Below, piece by piece: positions 7,345 to 9,669 of a stretch of DNA of 9,669 nt. This stretch comes from Xenorhabdus miraniensis (GTDB lineage: Bacteria > Pseudomonadota > Gammaproteobacteria > Enterobacterales > Enterobacteriaceae): NCBI RefSeq assembly GCF_002632615.1, contig NZ_NITZ01000048.1, positions 1-9,669 of the forward strand. Direction: 5' to 3'. Below the pieces are notes generated by a model. The model searched no databases. It saw only the letters and a list, made by a program, of their open reading frames with translations, and had not been told where the DNA came from. The position numbers and the translations under genes are program-made. How positions within the stretch are numbered: the stretch's first letter is position 1; each line of letters starts with the position of its first letter.

Positions 7345-8892
7345 CTACTCCGCCGAGTCCTCTTCCCCTGGTGGTACTGTACCGAAGCTTCTGGTGAAAA
7401 GTTTTGATTTCTGGTTCTGGGCAAGACGACTGTAGTCTATCGTGAGTACTGCTACATCATAACCATCTGCTGCGTCATACCCCATCAGTTGAGCGGGCGT
7501 GATGAGCGCTTTATAATGGCCATTTGTTATTTCTGCCAATTGCACAGGGTGATCTTTAACCACCTCAATCGGTAAAGGACGTGCTTTTTCTGGGTGGATA
7601 TCAACATAGTGTGAGATATAGGCTTTAATCGTGATCTTGTCACCCGGGGCGATGGTATGATTCGGATTTTGAGGGTCGGATAACAACCAAACCTCAAGGC
7701 CTTTTGAACCGATGCTGTTAATATTAATTGGGTTATATATGCCAATATAGTGATCGTACTGGTCATACACCTTTGGAGCAACCAAAGTACGGTGCTCGTC
7801 ATTGGGACTTGGACCGTTAATACCACCGTTATCATAATTTATGTAATCAAGCTTGGATCTTTCCGGCGTACCTGTTTGGTTAAGCGCCACATAGCTGATA
7901 TGATTATCCCCCGAATACAGGTCGCTGTAAGCGACTTTAAATTTATAAAATCCGTTTTCTTCAACTGTTAGCTGCCCAAAGAAGAGTGCTTTCTTTAAAA
8001 TGTCTTTTTTATCATCCGTCACAAACCCGATGATAAAACTGCCGCTTTTGACTCCCTTGTTGCTCGGAACCATGAAATGGAAATCCTCCGATTCATCTGG
8101 CCTTGTTAAAGTAGAAGACAAGAATGTTTCTTCAATGTTTGGTGGCTGAAGATAGTCGGATTCGTTGGTCTGAACAGACGTAATAAATATGACTTGTTTT
8201 TGATTGTATGCCTCTTCACTGAATACCGTATCAAGCTCAACAAAAGTAGAGATACCCTGAGTGGCATATATTCTTAGGTTCACCGCTGCGCTTGATGTTT
8301 TCTGAATCAGATAGTAATAAAGACCGTTTTCCGTAGTGTGATAAGGTAGAATTTCAACCATGTTCCCTGGTTCCTCAGTGAATATTCGCAGGGGAGCTGT
8401 TGTACGAAGCGGAATATCATAGTGTGGAACTGGACCACCATTGTTTATCATCGGATTGATTGACGCTGAAACGAACGGATTGGGGTTAGTGGTAGTACTT
8501 GGGGGGGAGCCAGTTAAGGTAACCGCGTTTGGGTCGTACAGATAAGCGTTTGATCCTCTCAGTGTGCAAGTATCTGGATTCAGGTCTGGGTTATTGACAG
8601 AGTGATAAGTTACCTCCTGACTAGGGTTTCCCGTCGTATTTGCGGTAAACTTGATTGTCTGATCGCCGCCGCTTTTGTCGGCCTGGAATATCAGTTGCTG
8701 GTAAAACGCTCCGTTAGTAATTTTGCCGTCAAATGTGTGTATTAGTGTCACACCTGGTGAGTGAGAAGCAACACTAACCTGTGCCGATTTTAAATCGGCT
8801 GGGGTTGCACCGTGTATCGCAACAACCACACTGAAGGGTTGCCCTATGATAATATTTTGTTTATCTGCTGGAACTATCGTGATGTTAGCCAT
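7345..8892 (-). CDS. Leaderless 515-residue protein with Ig-like modules, unknown function
   Basis: I do not recognise a named family. Residues 3-98 form a predicted Ig-like sandwich (ADKQNIIIGQPFSVVVAIHG opening, QTIKFTANTTG closing). A Pro/Thr/Asn-rich linker follows at about 128-155. Residues 160-345 are beta-rich with aromatic strands (GLYYYLIQKT, GFYKFKVAYSD) and may hold two related sandwiches, each beginning after an LRIF- or ALFF-type strand. Residues 370-505 contain GDKITIKAYISHYV...HYKALITPAQLMGY..DGYDVAVLTIDY, the pattern also seen in domain 1 of the next gene. The tail PPGEEDSAE is acidic. There is no signal peptide, no membrane helix and one cysteine. The start is ATG 8892, with AAAGGA 7 bases upstream. 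As first gene of the operon it probably works with the Ig-like and lectin-like products, perhaps as an extracellular or host-contact protein exported by a non-Sec route. That role is inference. Confidence 0.75.
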   Translation of the reverse strand: MANITIVPADKQNIIIGQPFSVVVAIHGATPADLKSAQVSVASHSPGVTLIHTFDGKITNGAFYQQLIFQADKSGGDQTIKFTANTTGNPSQEVTYHSVNNPDLNPDTCTLRGSNAYLYDPNAVTLTGSPPSTTTNPNPFVSASINPMINNGGPVPHYDIPLRTTAPLRIFTEEPGNMVEILPYHTTENGLYYYLIQKTSSAAVNLRIYATQGISTFVELDTVFSEEAYNQKQVIFITSVQTNESDYLQPPNIEETFLSSTLTRPDESEDFHFMVPSNKGVKSGSFIIGFVTDDKKDILKKALFFGQLTVEENGFYKFKVAYSDLYSGDNHISYVALNQTGTPERSKLDYINYDNGGINGPSPNDEHRTLVAPKVYDQYDHYIGIYNPININSIGSKGLEVWLLSDPQNPNHTIAPGDKITIKAYISHYVDIHPEKARPLPIEVVKDHPVQLAEITNGHYKALITPAQLMGYDAADGYDVAVLTIDYSRLAQNQKSKLFTRSFGTVPPGEEDSAE

Positions 8893-9427
8893 TATATTAT
8901 CCTTTCAACGTGTAAAATTTATTGACTCTGTTTCGCAAGTAAAAAAAACTACAGCATTTTAATATCGATTTATTGGGGAGCTATTTTGACTGGACTTTCC
9001 CAGCCAGATTACATTCAGATAAATAATTTTCAATATACGTAATATAAAAAATATTTTTCTATCGAAAATCGTTCAATACTATCTTTTTTCGGCTTTTCTT
9101 TATCGCAAAACTGAGTAAAATAAAAACAATGTGATGCTTGGTCAGATAATTATTTCAAGACTACTTGAGTCATGTATTAAATAGTTAGTTGTTGTGATAT
9201 GCTTCCAGATTTAATAGAAATTGCACTTATTAGGCGAATCCAAGAAATATTAATAATTAATGAAGTATTCAGATAATTCCTAATTACCAGAACCCCTTCG
9301 TCAAATCATCGATTCTATTTATTTTGTTAACAAATAAAAATTTCTTTTCACAATTATCTTAATAGGTGATTGAGTTTTATATACCAATCGCCATTGAAGA
9401 TGCTTGATTTATCACCCAAACCAGATC
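8893..9427. other. AT-rich intergenic region upstream of the lectin operon and IS630 element
   Basis: I find no credible gene here. It should contain the operon promoter (minus strand) and the left end of the IS630-family element, whose exact terminus I cannot define. Notable pieces are an A8 run at 8941-8948 in the operon leader, the palindrome TTTGTTAACAAA at 9323-9334, and the imperfect inverted repeat GGTGATTG (9365-9372) / CAATCGCC (9385-9392) close to the transposase start. The low GC and dense A/T tracts suggest horizontally acquired, H-NS-type DNA. Confidence 0.55.
9006..9033 (-). promoter_or_regulatory. Weak promoter candidate for the lectin operon
   Basis: On the minus strand TTGAAA (9033-9028) is followed after 16 bases by TAATCT (9011-9006). 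The -35 is good and the -10 poor. Transcription would start near 9000 with a leader of about 108 bases containing a T8 run. Other matches occur in this AT-rich region, so this is only a candidate. Confidence 0.2.
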
Positions 9428-9439
9428 ATGCTTGCAACC

Positions 9440-9669
9440 ATGAAAATTCATCTGACACCAGAACAAAAACGTGCACTCGAATTGATGCATGATACCACTC
9501 GTGACAGTCGAGTCTGTGATCGCATCAAGGCCGTGCTTTTAGCCTCCGAAGGCTGGACAGCTCAGATGACTGCACAGGCCTTGCGTATTCATGAAAGTAC
9601 GGTCAGCCGTCATCTAAAAGATTTCATCGCTCAGGAAAAGTTCACCCCGGAAAATGGCGGCTCTGAAAG
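9440..9669 (+). CDS. IS630-family transposase, N-terminal part (continues beyond window)
   Basis: The first 76 codons of an IS630/Tc1-type transposase are present. MKIHLTPEQKRALELMH begins a typical N-terminus, followed by RDSRVCDRIKAVLLASEGW and a helix-turn-helix at about residues 40-62 (TAQMTAQALRIHESTVSRHL) for terminal-repeat recognition. The DDE catalytic domain lies outside the window. An in-frame ATG at 9428 would add four residues (MLAT); neither start has a strong ribosome binding site, as is common in insertion sequences. The frame is intact as far as visible, so the element could be active. Confidence 0.85.
   Translation, partial: MKIHLTPEQKRALELMHDTTRDSRVCDRIKAVLLASEGWTAQMTAQALRIHESTVSRHLKDFIAQEKFTPENGGSE

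Noticed and set aside
7750..7971. 73-residue + strand open frame inside the 515-residue gene
   Set aside because: It is an antisense shadow with biased composition and no ribosome binding site.
9200..9277. 25-codon + strand frame beginning MLPDLIEIAL
   Set aside because: It has no Shine-Dalgarno and no recognisable content, and it lies in very AT-rich sequence.
1..9669. CRISPR array, tRNA, rRNA or phage integration genes
   Set aside because: No regularly spaced repeats, tRNA-like cloverleaf, rRNA similarity or integrase-like frame was seen.

Overview
The window looks like an accessory, insertion-sequence-rich segment of a gammaproteobacterial chromosome. An IS1-family remnant, an IS630-family transposase and leaderless Ig-like/lectin genes next to a large autotransporter fit an insect- or nematode-associated Morganellaceae genome of the Xenorhabdus/Photorhabdus type. 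That placement rests on family resemblance from memory, not on a search.

Layout. (1) 1-240: the 3' end of an unrecognised + strand gene (stop 119-121) with a predicted membrane segment, followed by three closely spaced inverted repeats, the middle one terminator-like. (2) About 281-851: a decayed IS1-family element. Its InsB carries an in-frame stop and a one-base loss in an A tract; InsA is essentially gone. (3) 796-1260: an AT-rich gene-free stretch holding candidate promoters and the ribosome binding site of the next gene. (4) 1261-5772 (+): a 1503-residue classical (type Va) autotransporter with signal peptide, a beta-helical passenger containing about 70-residue repeats, a Pro-rich linker and a C-terminal 12-strand barrel ending in Trp. 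(5) 5803-5840: a bidirectional terminator between convergent genes. (6) 8892 to 5877 (-): a three-gene operon. It encodes a 515-residue leaderless protein with an N-terminal Ig-like sandwich, a 322-residue protein of three Ig-like domains, and a 132-residue protein that I read as a divergent relative of the PA-IIL/LecB calcium-dependent lectins. (7) 8893-9439: an AT-rich leader/intergenic region. (8) 9440 to the right edge (+): the N-terminal part of an IS630-family transposase.

How the genes may work together (inference). The window carries two independent surface or host-interaction modules facing each other: an autotransporter displayed on the outer membrane, and a leaderless operon that couples Ig-like scaffold proteins to a small lectin-like protein. 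No operon product has a Sec signal. They must therefore act in the cytosol, leave by lysis, or use a dedicated export route not encoded here. The leaderless LecB-type lectins of Pseudomonas and Burkholderia are the closest precedent. This operon is the best candidate here for a little-described system.
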